A DNA stretch of 11,249 nt, from positions 1 through 11,249 of the forward strand of contig CAIVEA010000373.1 in assembly GCA_903904765.1 (NCBI GenBank), read 5' to 3'. Made by a program: the position numbers and the translations under genes. How positions within the stretch are numbered: the first letter of the stretch is position 1; each line of letters starts with the position of its first letter. Below are positions 1 to 5,618 of this stretch, piece after piece. The notes beneath the pieces are model-generated. The model searched no databases, was not told where the DNA came from, and worked only from the letters and a program-made list of their open reading frames with translations. This stretch comes from an uncultured Chloroflexota bacterium (GTDB lineage Bacteria; Chloroflexota; Anaerolineae; Aggregatilineales; Phototrophicaceae).

Positions 1-342
<342 letters not shown>

Positions 343-382
343 TTTTGACAGAGCTTGCTGTCTCATTTTGCAGTTTTATTTG

Positions 383-404
383 AAAGCAGTCCTGCCACTG
401 CTTT
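383..404 (-). other. hairpin in 16S leader
   Basis: Perfect 8-bp inverted repeat, AAAGCAGT / ACTGCTTT, with a 6-nt loop, about 40 nt upstream of the mature 16S end. On the minus-strand RNA it would form a stable stem. A role in leader folding or 16S processing is inferred from position only. Confidence 0.6.
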
Positions 405-424
405 GAGCTTCTATCTCACTATTC

Positions 425-455
425 TGTTGTTAAGTTGCGTCGCACATCGCTGTGC
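425..455 (-). promoter_or_regulatory. boxB-boxA-like rRNA antitermination element
   Basis: On the minus strand a 5-bp hairpin, GCACA-GCGA-TGTGC (455-442), has a GNRA-type tetraloop. It is followed a few bases later by GCAACTTAACAACA (438-425), which resembles the boxA consensus TGCTCTTTAACA in its CTTAACAA core. The order hairpin then boxA, about 85-110 nt before the mature 16S end, matches the known arrangement in E. coli rrn leaders, where NusB/NusE (S10) bind boxA. The match is partial, so the assignment is a supported inference. Confidence 0.5.
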
Positions 456-473
456 TTGTTTGTACGTTTATTA

Positions 474-502
474 AGCGTACCAACTGACCGCTGGGCTGTC
501 AA
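474..502 (-). promoter_or_regulatory. putative rRNA promoter (proximal)
   Basis: Perfect -35 hexamer TTGACA (502-497), 17-nt spacer, then TACGCT (479-474) as a weak -10. The -35 is embedded in TTGACAGCC, a block shared with the promoter candidate at 658-630. The -10 region lies in an inverted repeat GTACG/CGTAC (462-480). The weak -10 keeps confidence low; it could instead be a decayed copy of the upstream promoter. Confidence 0.35.
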
Positions 503-629
503 TACGTTTCCTCAACAATTTCGGAAACTCGGTTGGGATACTTGGGATATTTTTCCCAGATCACCACACCGACTGTAGTGTCAGCAGGTCGTTCAACTTG
601 TTAAGCTGCGTTCCCTCAGCGGGGCGAGT

Positions 630-658
630 AATTTATCACTCGCTTTTGCGGCTGTCAA
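630..658 (-). promoter_or_regulatory. putative main rRNA promoter
   Basis: On the minus strand: TTGACA (658-653), a 17-nt spacer, then TAAATT (635-630). It is followed by a GC-rich stretch (ACTCGCCCCGC), which resembles the GC-rich discriminator of stringently controlled rRNA promoters. The -10 sits inside an inverted repeat GCGAGT/ACTCGC (624-643). It lies about 290 nt upstream of the mature 16S end and drives no protein gene, so rRNA transcription is the natural role. Confidence 0.6.
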
Positions 659-667
659 CCCTCTTTG

Positions 668-696
668 TGAAACAAGTTTCAAACTCGTCAGTTTCA
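668..696 (-). repeat. TGAAAC repeat cluster upstream of the rRNA promoter
   Basis: On the minus strand TGAAAC occurs as two direct copies 15 bp apart (696-691 and 681-676). A third, inverted copy follows two bases after the second, forming TGAAAC-AA-GTTTCA (668-681). The cluster ends about 10 bp upstream of the -35 hexamer at 658-653. That is where activator sites or UP elements of rRNA promoters lie. No regulator can be named. Confidence 0.4.
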
Positions 697-785
697 GGTT
701 GGCTGGCCTGCAAGTCCGTCGTTTGCACAACTAGACTGGCTGAAGTTTTCGGCTGTGAAGTTGCTCTCCATGTCAGCGGGGCGGA

Positions 786-814
786 AGAATACATGAGGGA
801 AAGGAGGTCGTCAA
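786..814 (-). promoter_or_regulatory. putative distal rRNA promoter
   Basis: On the minus strand TTGACG (814-809) is separated by exactly 17 nt from TATTCT (791-786). Both hexamers are close to the sigma-70 consensus. It lies just downstream of the hairpins that follow recR and about 440 nt upstream of mature 16S, so it would be the outermost promoter of the rRNA unit. Confidence 0.45.
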
Positions 815-830
815 GGCCTGAATTGTGAAA

Positions 831-860
831 AAGTACACGAGTTTTCAAAACTCGTTTTTC
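831..860. terminator. bidirectional intrinsic terminator
   Basis: Near-perfect palindrome ACGAGTTTT-C-AAAACTCGT (837-855), followed on the plus strand by TTTTTC. On the minus strand, four bases after the stem, comes CTTTTTC. Read on the minus strand it is the second of two hairpins after recR and would insulate the replication operon from the rRNA promoters. No plus-strand gene is visible that would need it. Confidence 0.6.
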
Positions 861-881
861 TCTCGTAGTATCCCGTGAATC

Positions 882-909
882 AATCGGGGCTGCGCGAACA
901 GCCCCGATT
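882..909 (-). terminator. hairpin terminator after recR
   Basis: Perfect 11-bp GC-rich inverted repeat, AATCGGGGCTG / CAGCCCCGATT, with a 6-nt loop, 23 bp past the recR stop. The U tract after the stem is weak (only ATTGATT), so it may act together with the second hairpin at 837-855 or protect the mRNA 3' end. Confidence 0.6.
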
Positions 910-932
910 ATCAATCCGTTTCATTTCAATAA

Positions 933-1535
933 CTATAACGCGCTGCGCCCTTGTAGCGCCCTACTCAGCGTCACAGCATCCACATACTCGATGTCGCCGC
1001 CGACGGGCAGCCCGCGTGCCAGTCGCGTCAGCTTCACCGGCTTTCCGGTTAGCTCGCGCTGGATGTACAGCGCCGTCGCATCTCCTTCGAGGCCGGGATT
1101 GGTGGCGATGATAATTTCCAGCACCTCACCCTGCTCCACCCGTTTGACCAGCTCGCGGATTCGTAAATTATCCGGGCCGATGCCGTTCACGGGCGAGATC
1201 GCGCCGTGTAGCACATGGTACAACCCCTCGAAACTGCCCGTGCGCTCAATCGCCAGCACATCCAGCGGTTCTTCCACAACGGCGATTTGATGATGATCGC
1301 GGCGCGGGTCGCTGCAAATCGGGCAAGGGTCATCCACCGTGATATTGAAGCACGACGAACAAAACTTCGTCCGCGCCTTCAAATCGCGCAGCGCATCGCT
1401 CAGTTTCAGCGTCACCTCGTCCGGCGCACGGAGCAGGTAATACGTCAGGCGAGAGGCCGTCTTTGGCCCCACCCCCGGCAAGCGTGAAAATGCATCTATT
1501 AACTGCGTGACCGGTTCGGGAATCGCGTTGCTCAT
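933..1535 (-). CDS. recR: recombination mediator protein RecR
   Basis: RecR works with RecO (and RecF) to load RecA onto SSB-coated single-stranded DNA in the RecFOR pathway of gap repair. The 200-aa length is normal for the family. The order of elements is typical. A helix-hairpin-helix comes first (LPGVGPKTA, residues 19-27). Then come a C4 zinc finger (C59, C62, C71, C74) and a Toprim domain with VVEEPLDVLAIE around 86-97. Conserved PVGGDIEYVD sits near the end. The ATG at 1535 gives the family N-terminus; I see no strong ribosome binding site before it. As ybaB ends only 12 nt upstream, translation is probably coupled. It is the last gene of the operon and is followed by a GC-rich hairpin. 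All key residues appear intact. Confidence 0.98.
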   Translation of the reverse strand: MSNAIPEPVTQLIDAFSRLPGVGPKTASRLTYYLLRAPDEVTLKLSDALRDLKARTKFCSSCFNITVDDPCPICSDPRRDHHQIAVVEEPLDVLAIERTGSFEGLYHVLHGAISPVNGIGPDNLRIRELVKRVEQGEVLEIIIATNPGLEGDATALYIQRELTGKPVKLTRLARGLPVGGDIEYVDAVTLSRALQGRSAL

Positions 1536-1547
1536 CGGGGATGCCCG

Positions 1548-1940
1548 TTATCCGCCCAACAGCCCACTCAGCAGCGGGTTATCGCCCAGACCGCCGGTGA
1601 TACCTTCCATTCGCTTCGCCGCCAACTCCTGACTCTTCTCCACCGCCTGATTGATGCCCATTACCAGCATATCTTGCAGATCGGTCAGCCATTCTTCGTC
1701 GCTGGTGTCAATCATCTCTTTGTTGATGCTGATGGACTGCACCCGCTGATGACCGCTGATGGCGATCTTCACCGCGCCGCCGCCCACCGATACTTCCACC
1801 ACTTCGGTTTCCAGCGCCTGCTGCGCCGTCGCCATATCTTCCTGCATCTTCTGGAACTGGCGCATCAGCCCGCCCATGCCACCCTGCATGCCACCGGGCA
1901 ACCCGCCGCCACCGAACCCACCACCACGTCGCTTCGACAT
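1548..1940 (-). CDS. ybaB: YbaB/EbfC family nucleoid-associated protein
   Basis: Small DNA-binding protein of the YbaB/EbfC family, which forms dimers that bind duplex DNA and is commonly encoded between dnaX and recR. At 130 aa it is somewhat longer than the usual ~105-110 aa. The excess is an N-terminal Gly/Met-rich stretch (residues about 1-25, GGGFGGGGLPGGMQGGMGG) before the conserved helix LMRQFQKMQEDMATAQQAL. The core has VSVGGGAVKIAISG and the C-terminal helix with INQAVEKSQELAAKRM, both characteristic. The ATG at 1940 is supported by AAGAGGAG (1956-1949), 8 nt upstream and inside the end of dnaX. dnaX stops 2 nt before this start, so the two are surely co-transcribed. Its cellular role (nucleoid structure or repair accessory) is not settled for the family. 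Confidence 0.95.
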   Translation of the reverse strand: MSKRRGGGFGGGGLPGGMQGGMGGLMRQFQKMQEDMATAQQALETEVVEVSVGGGAVKIAISGHQRVQSISINKEMIDTSDEEWLTDLQDMLVMGINQAVEKSQELAAKRMEGITGGLGDNPLLSGLLGG

Positions 1941-1942
1941 TG

Positions 1943-3532
1943 TTATTGCTCCTCTTGATCTTGCACTAAATTATTGCGTTGTTCCACTGGGGTAATCTTC
2001 GCCCCTAACTCCGCTGCCACTGAAAACAGCGCGTCGTTTGGATCATAGGGAATCGTCGCCGCCCCGCCCTTGCCGCCTATTTCGCCCGCCGCGACCAGCA
2101 CGGCCTTCGCCAGCAGCGGCACTTTATGCACCGCGCTCAACCCCCACTCCACAAAACGCAGCTTTTCGGGCGGGTTCTGAATGCGGTCAAAGTAGAAGTG
2201 GTTATCCGTCGCCAGAATGACCACATTTCCTTCCACGCGCAGGGGATGAAAATATTGCACCAGATCGGGGGCGGTGGCATTTTTACTACCCAATACACGC
2301 AGCAACGTGGGCCACTTCTCACGCACCACGCTCACATCCACCACCGGCGGCGCACCCAACGGCAACGCCTCCACAGGTACGGCAGGCTGCGGCAGCGGAG
2401 CGTTCATCGGCGGCGCGGCGGCGGACGCAGCCACCATCATTTGCGGGACATCCTCGCTCAAGCTATCTAAAAAGGCCATCTCCAGCGCCAACTGTGGCTG
2501 CCAACCGCCTTTGAAGGCGACCACCGCTTCATTGAAGGCGCGAATGGCTTTGAGCAACCGTGCGCGACTGATGAGTACAGCCTGTTCTTCGTACAAGGCC
2601 TGATCTTCGCGGGAGGCTTCCACCAGATCGGAGCTGGCGGTCTGCGTGAGCAGCACAGCACGCAAATGCTCCACCGTCTGCGTCCCGAACTGGCGCGGGT
2701 CAGCGCCACTGTCCACCGTTGCAGCGATGAGGTGCAAACCAGACGGTGCATCCATCGCAATCAGCGCATTCACCAGTTCTTTGACCGCTGCCATGTTCGC
2801 CGTGCCGAGGACGCGCTGTACCGTTTCCAGCGTCACCACCTCGTCGGGATCAGAGACAATCTGATCGAGCAGGCTGATGCTGTCGCGAACGCTGCCTGTC
2901 CCCTGCCGCGCCACCAGTTCCAGCGCCCCGCGTTCGATATGCAGCCCTTCGTCCGCCGCGATCTGCCCCAATCTGTCCGCTACCTCATGCACCGACACAC
3001 GCCGGAACTCAAAGGGCAGGCAGCGGCTTTTGATGGTCTGCGGAACTTTGTCAATCTCGGTGGTGGCGAGGATGAAGATGGCATGCGCGGGCGGTTCCTC
3101 CAGCGTCTTGAGGAGCGCATCGAAGGCGCTGGCGCTGAAGCGGTGTACTTCGTCAATAATGTACACTTTGTACTGTCCCTCGCCGGGGGCGAAGGCGATT
3201 TTGTCGCGCAGATCACGCACATCATCCACGCTGGTATGCGAGGCCGCGTCAATCTCAATCAAGTCGAGATAGCGCCCTTCGTTCACCGCCACGCAGGCCG
3301 CGCACACATTACACGGACGCACATCTGGGTTCGGGTCGAGGCAGTTGAGCGCCTTCGCCAGCAATCGCGCCGAAGTCGTCTTACCCGTCCCGCGAGGGCC
3401 GCTGAACAGATAAGCATGACGAACACGCCCCGTCTTGAGCGAATTCCGCAGCGCACGGGTGATGTGTTCCTGACCGATCATGTCGTCGAACAACATCGGT
3501 CGCCATTTGAGGTACAAAGCTTGTTTGGGCAA
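1943..3532 (-). CDS. dnaX: DNA polymerase III subunit gamma/tau (clamp loader ATPase)
   Basis: ATPase of the clamp loader that places the beta sliding clamp on DNA and, in its long form, links polymerases at the replisome. The 529-aa product has an AAA+ module. Walker A is GPRGTGKTT (45-53). A four-cysteine zinc site follows (C64, C74, C77, C80). Walker B is DEVH (127-130). The SRC motif with the arginine finger is at 169-171, and the sensor-2 arginine is in GSVRDSISLLDQ (R216). The domain III helical region ends near 355. After it come a Pro/Ala-rich linker (about 360-400) and a C-terminal domain (about 400-500). It is shorter than E. coli tau (643 aa) and close to many non-enteric DnaX proteins. 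The start is TTG (3532-3530), preceded 8 nt upstream by GGAGGG (3546-3541). A T5 run at codons 354-355 is discussed as a possible frameshift site. Confidence 0.97.
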   Translation of the reverse strand: MPKQALYLKWRPMLFDDMIGQEHITRALRNSLKTGRVRHAYLFSGPRGTGKTTSARLLAKALNCLDPNPDVRPCNVCAACVAVNEGRYLDLIEIDAASHTSVDDVRDLRDKIAFAPGEGQYKVYIIDEVHRFSASAFDALLKTLEEPPAHAIFILATTEIDKVPQTIKSRCLPFEFRRVSVHEVADRLGQIAADEGLHIERGALELVARQGTGSVRDSISLLDQIVSDPDEVVTLETVQRVLGTANMAAVKELVNALIAMDAPSGLHLIAATVDSGADPRQFGTQTVEHLRAVLLTQTASSDLVEASREDQALYEEQAVLISRARLLKAIRAFNEAVVAFKGGWQPQLALEMAFLDSLSEDVPQMMVAASAAAPPMNAPLPQPAVPVEALPLGAPPVVDVSVVREKWPTLLRVLGSKNATAPDLVQYFHPLRVEGNVVILATDNHFYFDRIQNPPEKLRFVEWGLSAVHKVPLLAKAVLVAAGEIGGKGGAATIPYDPNDALFSVAAELGAKITPVEQRNNLVQDQEEQ

Positions 3533-3553
3533 CGGATTTACCCTCCAGCGGCG

Positions 3554-3582
3554 AGTCTAGCATTGATACGGGGGGCAAGCAA
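3554..3582 (-). promoter_or_regulatory. possible internal promoter for dnaX
   Basis: On the minus strand TTGCTT (3582-3577), a 17-nt spacer, and an extended -10 TGC-TAGACT (3562-3554). A transcript from here would start almost at the dnaX ribosome binding site (3546-3541), giving a very short leader. That, and the weak -35, make this doubtful; dnaX may simply be read from the promoter upstream of the 150-aa gene. Confidence 0.25.
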
Positions 3583-3590
3583 TATGGGGA

Positions 3591-4043
3591 CTACCCCAGA
3601 AGGCCATCGCCGTCGCCATCCCCGAATTCGGAGAGTATATCATCATCCATCTCGGTGCTGCGCTGACGGCGGCGGCGCAATCCGGCCTGCGCCTGCGCGG
3701 GGTCATCCACAGGGTTCGGGGGCAACGGCGGCGCGATAGAAGGGGACGGCGGGGCGGGCGCAGTCGGGTTCTGGCGGCGGCGGGAAACAGCGGCATCAAA
3801 ATCGAGCGACTGCGCCTGCGCCCGCAAATCACGGCTGGAAGGCAACGGCGCGGCACGGCGCTTATCCAGCGTTGTCTCCTCGGCCTGCGCTTCACTCACC
3901 ACGCGCACCGCCATCATTCCCAAGCCGAAAACGCTCATCCGCAGCACCCGCACCACAAGGAAACCCGCCAGAATAATCAGGAAACCCACCACTACCGCAA
4001 TCCCGCAAATGCTCACCCATACCGATCCCGTATCCGCGCTCAT
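3591..4043 (-). CDS. small membrane-anchored protein of unknown function
   Basis: I do not recognise a family. The 150-aa product has one strong hydrophobic segment (about residues 8-31, VWVSICGIAVVVGFLIILAG and on). It is followed by arginines (R32, R35), which predicts N-terminus outside and tail in the cytoplasm. A second, weaker hydrophobic patch (about 36-48) could be membrane-associated. The rest is low-complexity. It has an Arg/Gln/Ala part, a proline-rich stretch (about 92-111), an Arg-rich patch (LRRRRQRS) and an acidic end with DGDGDG. The start ATG is preceded by AGGAG 12 nt upstream. It lies 58 bp upstream of dnaX on the same strand and is probably the first gene of that operon. 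Composition and codon use look native, and no overlapping gene explains the ORF better. A link to replication is only suggested by position. Confidence 0.7.
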   Translation of the reverse strand: MSADTGSVWVSICGIAVVVGFLIILAGFLVVRVLRMSVFGLGMMAVRVVSEAQAEETTLDKRRAAPLPSSRDLRAQAQSLDFDAAVSRRRQNPTAPAPPSPSIAPPLPPNPVDDPAQAQAGLRRRRQRSTEMDDDILSEFGDGDGDGLLG

Positions 4044-4103
4044 CTCGTCCGCTTTCTCCTGTCACAGGTCGCAACCGCATCATCTTCCCAGAGACTTGAT
4101 CCT

Positions 4104-4112
4104 ATTTTAGCA
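4104..4112 (-). promoter_or_regulatory. extended -10 promoter for the dnaX operon
   Basis: TGC-TAAAAT on the minus strand (4112-4104) fits an extended -10 element. No good -35 is seen 17 bp upstream; that position overlaps the inverted repeats at 4121-4152, which would suit an operator. The predicted start near 4097 leaves a leader of about 55 nt before the ATG at 4043. The identical 9-mer also occurs on the plus strand at 5491-5499. Confidence 0.45.
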
Positions 4113-4120
4113 CAAATGGG

Positions 4121-4152
4121 CGAAGTACAGCACTTCGTACACTCTGTACGAA
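4121..4152. repeat. two overlapping inverted repeats in the divergent promoter region
   Basis: Two inverted repeats share a central arm. The first is CGAAGT (4121-4126) - ACAGC - ACTTCG (4132-4137). The second is TTCGTAC (4134-4140) - ACTCT - GTACGAA (4146-4152). Both have a 5-nt centre. They lie between the divergent dnaX operon and the aminotransferase gene, covering the -35 area of the leftward promoter and lying upstream of the TATAAT box of the rightward one. The best reading is a paired operator for a dimeric repressor. As RNA they could not both fold at once, but no transcript through them is established. Confidence 0.55.
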
Positions 4153-4205
4153 ATTTTCCGGCATTTTGGTCAGGTATGGTCTATGCCTTGCGTTCGCAGC
4201 GGTTC

Positions 4206-4211
4206 TATAAT
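4206..4211 (+). promoter_or_regulatory. -10 box of the aminotransferase promoter
   Basis: Perfect TATAAT. There is no recognisable -35 at 16-18 nt upstream, so it may need an activator, perhaps through the repeats at 4121-4152. A transcript starting near 4218 would exclude the upstream ATG codons at 4183 and 4210 and leave a leader of about 25 nt to the ATG at 4243. Confidence 0.5.
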
Positions 4212-4242
4212 GGCATCACTTCTTATGAAATCAGGTGATATG

Positions 4243-5412
4243 ATGCTCCGCACTCGCAACCGCATTTCCGAATCTGTCCAGAGTCTGCGTCCGTCTGGCA
4301 TCCGCCGCTTTTTCGATATCGCAGCAACGATGGAAGATGTGGTCACGCTAGGGATTGGCGAACCGGATTTCGTCACCCCGCGCCACATCATTGATCGCGG
4401 CATCGATTCGCTGCTGCAAGGCAAGACGGCCTACACCTCCAACTCCGGCACGATTGAACTGCGGCGGGCGATTTCGGCTTACATCGAACGGTTGCACGGC
4501 ATCCACTACAACCCCGACAACCAGATTCTCGTCACGGTGGGCGTGAGCGAGGCCATGTTCCTCGCACTACGTTCCATCCTCGACCCCGGTGATGAAGTGC
4601 TGGTCCCCGAACCGTGTTTCGTCGCCAACGCCGCCGCCGTGCAGATGGCAGGCGGTGTGCCGGTGCATGTGGATACCTTCGTGAAAGATGATTTTCAGGT
4701 GACAGGCGCGATGCTGGAAGCCGCTGTCACGCCGCGCACCAAAGCCATCCTCATCAACTACCCGAACAACCCCACCGGCGCGTACCTCAGCCGCGAACGG
4801 ATGCTCGAAATCGCCGCCGTCGCGGAGAAGTACGACTTGATCGTGCTTTCCGATGAGATTTACGAACGGCTGGTGTACGGCGTAGACCCGATCAGCTTTG
4901 CCTCATTACCGGGCATGTATGACCGCACCATTACCATGAGTGGCATGAGCAAATCGTTCGCCATGACGGGCTGGCGCATCGGCTATGTGTGCGCCAACAC
5001 CGAGATCATGGAAGCCATCCGCAAACTGCACCAGTATTTGATTATGTCCGCCCCCACCATCGGGCAGATGGCCGCGCTGGAAGCACTGAGCAACGGTGAG
5101 GCCGATGTGAAAATGATGCATGATGAGTATGATGCGCGACGGCGGCTGATTGTGGACGGCCTCCGCAGTCTGGGGCTGTCGTGCTTCGAGCCGCGTGGCG
5201 CGTTCTACGCCTTCCCCAACATCACCGTCACCGGCATGACCGACGAGGAATTTTGCGAAAACCTGCTGCACGAGGAGCGCGTCGCCGTTGTACCGGGCAG
5301 CGCGTTCGGGCGCAGCGGCACAGGTTTCGTGCGTGCCTGTTACGCCACCAGCCGCGACAAGATCGAAATCGCGCTGGATCGCATGGGGCGCTTTATGCTG
5401 CGGCACGGCTAA
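4243..5412 (+). CDS. PLP-dependent aminotransferase, class I/II (AspB/PatA-like)
   Basis: Fold-type I aminotransferase that moves an amino group between an amino acid and a 2-oxo acid using pyridoxal phosphate. Numbered from 4243, the 389-aa protein has all the family landmarks. These are GIGEPDFVTP near the N-terminus, NNPTG with N176, and SDEIY with D204 and Y207. The Schiff-base lysine is K237 in MSKSFAMTGWRIGY, and the carboxylate-binding R364 is in FVRACYA. The N-terminal SLRPSGIRRFFD and overall pattern recall PatA (N-acetyl-LL-diaminopimelate aminotransferase) and related aspartate aminotransferases; the substrate cannot be told from sequence. The open frame reaches back to 4183, but AGGTGA (4233-4238) and the TATAAT box at 4206-4211 favour the ATG at 4243 (or 4240). 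It is monocistronic, with a terminator 20 nt past the stop. Confidence 0.95.
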   Translation: MLRTRNRISESVQSLRPSGIRRFFDIAATMEDVVTLGIGEPDFVTPRHIIDRGIDSLLQGKTAYTSNSGTIELRRAISAYIERLHGIHYNPDNQILVTVGVSEAMFLALRSILDPGDEVLVPEPCFVANAAAVQMAGGVPVHVDTFVKDDFQVTGAMLEAAVTPRTKAILINYPNNPTGAYLSRERMLEIAAVAEKYDLIVLSDEIYERLVYGVDPISFASLPGMYDRTITMSGMSKSFAMTGWRIGYVCANTEIMEAIRKLHQYLIMSAPTIGQMAALEALSNGEADVKMMHDEYDARRRLIVDGLRSLGLSCFEPRGAFYAFPNITVTGMTDEEFCENLLHEERVAVVPGSAFGRSGTGFVRACYATSRDKIEIALDRMGRFMLRHG

Positions 5413-5431
5413 CGCGCTGATTATCGAAACG

Positions 5432-5470
5432 AAAAAAGGCGGGAGATGTGCAGAATCTCCTGCCTTTTTT
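5432..5470 (+). terminator. intrinsic terminator of the aminotransferase gene
   Basis: GGCGGGAGAT (5438-5447) pairs with ATCTCCTGCC (5455-5464), with one G-U pair and a loop of about 7 nt. It is flanked by AAAAAA before and TTTTTT after, extending the stem. This is a textbook rho-independent terminator, and because of the A/T flanks it could also act on the opposite strand. Confidence 0.92.
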
Positions 5471-5490
5471 GTTGGCTGCAATTCAATAAA

Positions 5491-5499
5491 TGCTAAAAT
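5491..5499 (+). promoter_or_regulatory. possible upstream promoter of the kinase gene
   Basis: TGC-TAAAAT, an extended -10 identical to the one on the other strand at 4112-4104. It lies between two direct copies of GCTGCAATT (5475-5483 and 5511-5519). It would give a leader of about 110 nt before the ATG at 5619. Confidence 0.35.
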
Positions 5500-5557
5500 C
5501 TATAGTACATGCTGCAATTTCCCCGCATATTCTTTACGATAAGCCTGCGATTGGCAG

Positions 5558-5566
5558 TGGTACAAT
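5558..5566 (+). promoter_or_regulatory. possible proximal promoter of the kinase gene
   Basis: TGG-TACAAT reads as an extended -10 element (five of six bases of TATAAT plus TGn). The predicted start near 5573 leaves a leader of about 45 nt to the ATG at 5619. No clear -35 is needed or seen. Confidence 0.4.
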
Positions 5567-5618
5567 GAGCGCAGTATCGTATTGGTCATAAAAGCGATTA
5601 CCATCAGGTCTAAGTTTC

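Larger units (their letters stand above)
343..623 (-). other. 16S rRNA leader (transcribed spacer upstream of 16S)
   Basis: This region lies between the best rRNA promoter candidate (658-630) and the mature 16S 5' end and has no credible protein gene. In minus-strand order it holds a second TTGACA promoter-like element, a boxB-like hairpin, a boxA-like sequence, an 8-bp hairpin (404-383) and a short GACAG/CTGTC hairpin (about 358-343). A leader of this length with antitermination signals and hairpins beside the mature end fits bacterial rrn leaders. There the last hairpins or flanking strands take part in RNase III processing together with the 3' trailer, which is not in this window. The part farther upstream (659-836) holds the TGAAAC repeats and one more promoter candidate, and otherwise nothing I can identify. 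Confidence 0.7.

Noticed and set aside
799..808. GAAAGGAGGT, resembling the reverse complement of a 16S 3' end
   Set aside because: The similarity stops after ten bases and no rest of a 16S 3' end is found; the stretch is better explained as the spacer of the distal rRNA promoter on the minus strand.
598..914. Short open frames on both strands in the rRNA promoter region (598-828 plus, 636-914 minus)
   Set aside because: They cover promoter and terminator signals, have no ribosome binding site worth noting and no protein-like features.
343..932. A hidden small RNA such as SRP or 6S RNA near dnaX-recR
   Set aside because: I looked for the conserved SRP RNA tetraloop region and a long 6S-like imperfect duplex and saw neither.
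2666..3739. Long plus-strand open frame (357 codons) opposite dnaX
   Set aside because: It lies fully antisense to a clear dnaX, its composition is Arg/His-rich with no recognisable domain, and long antisense frames are common opposite GC-rich genes.
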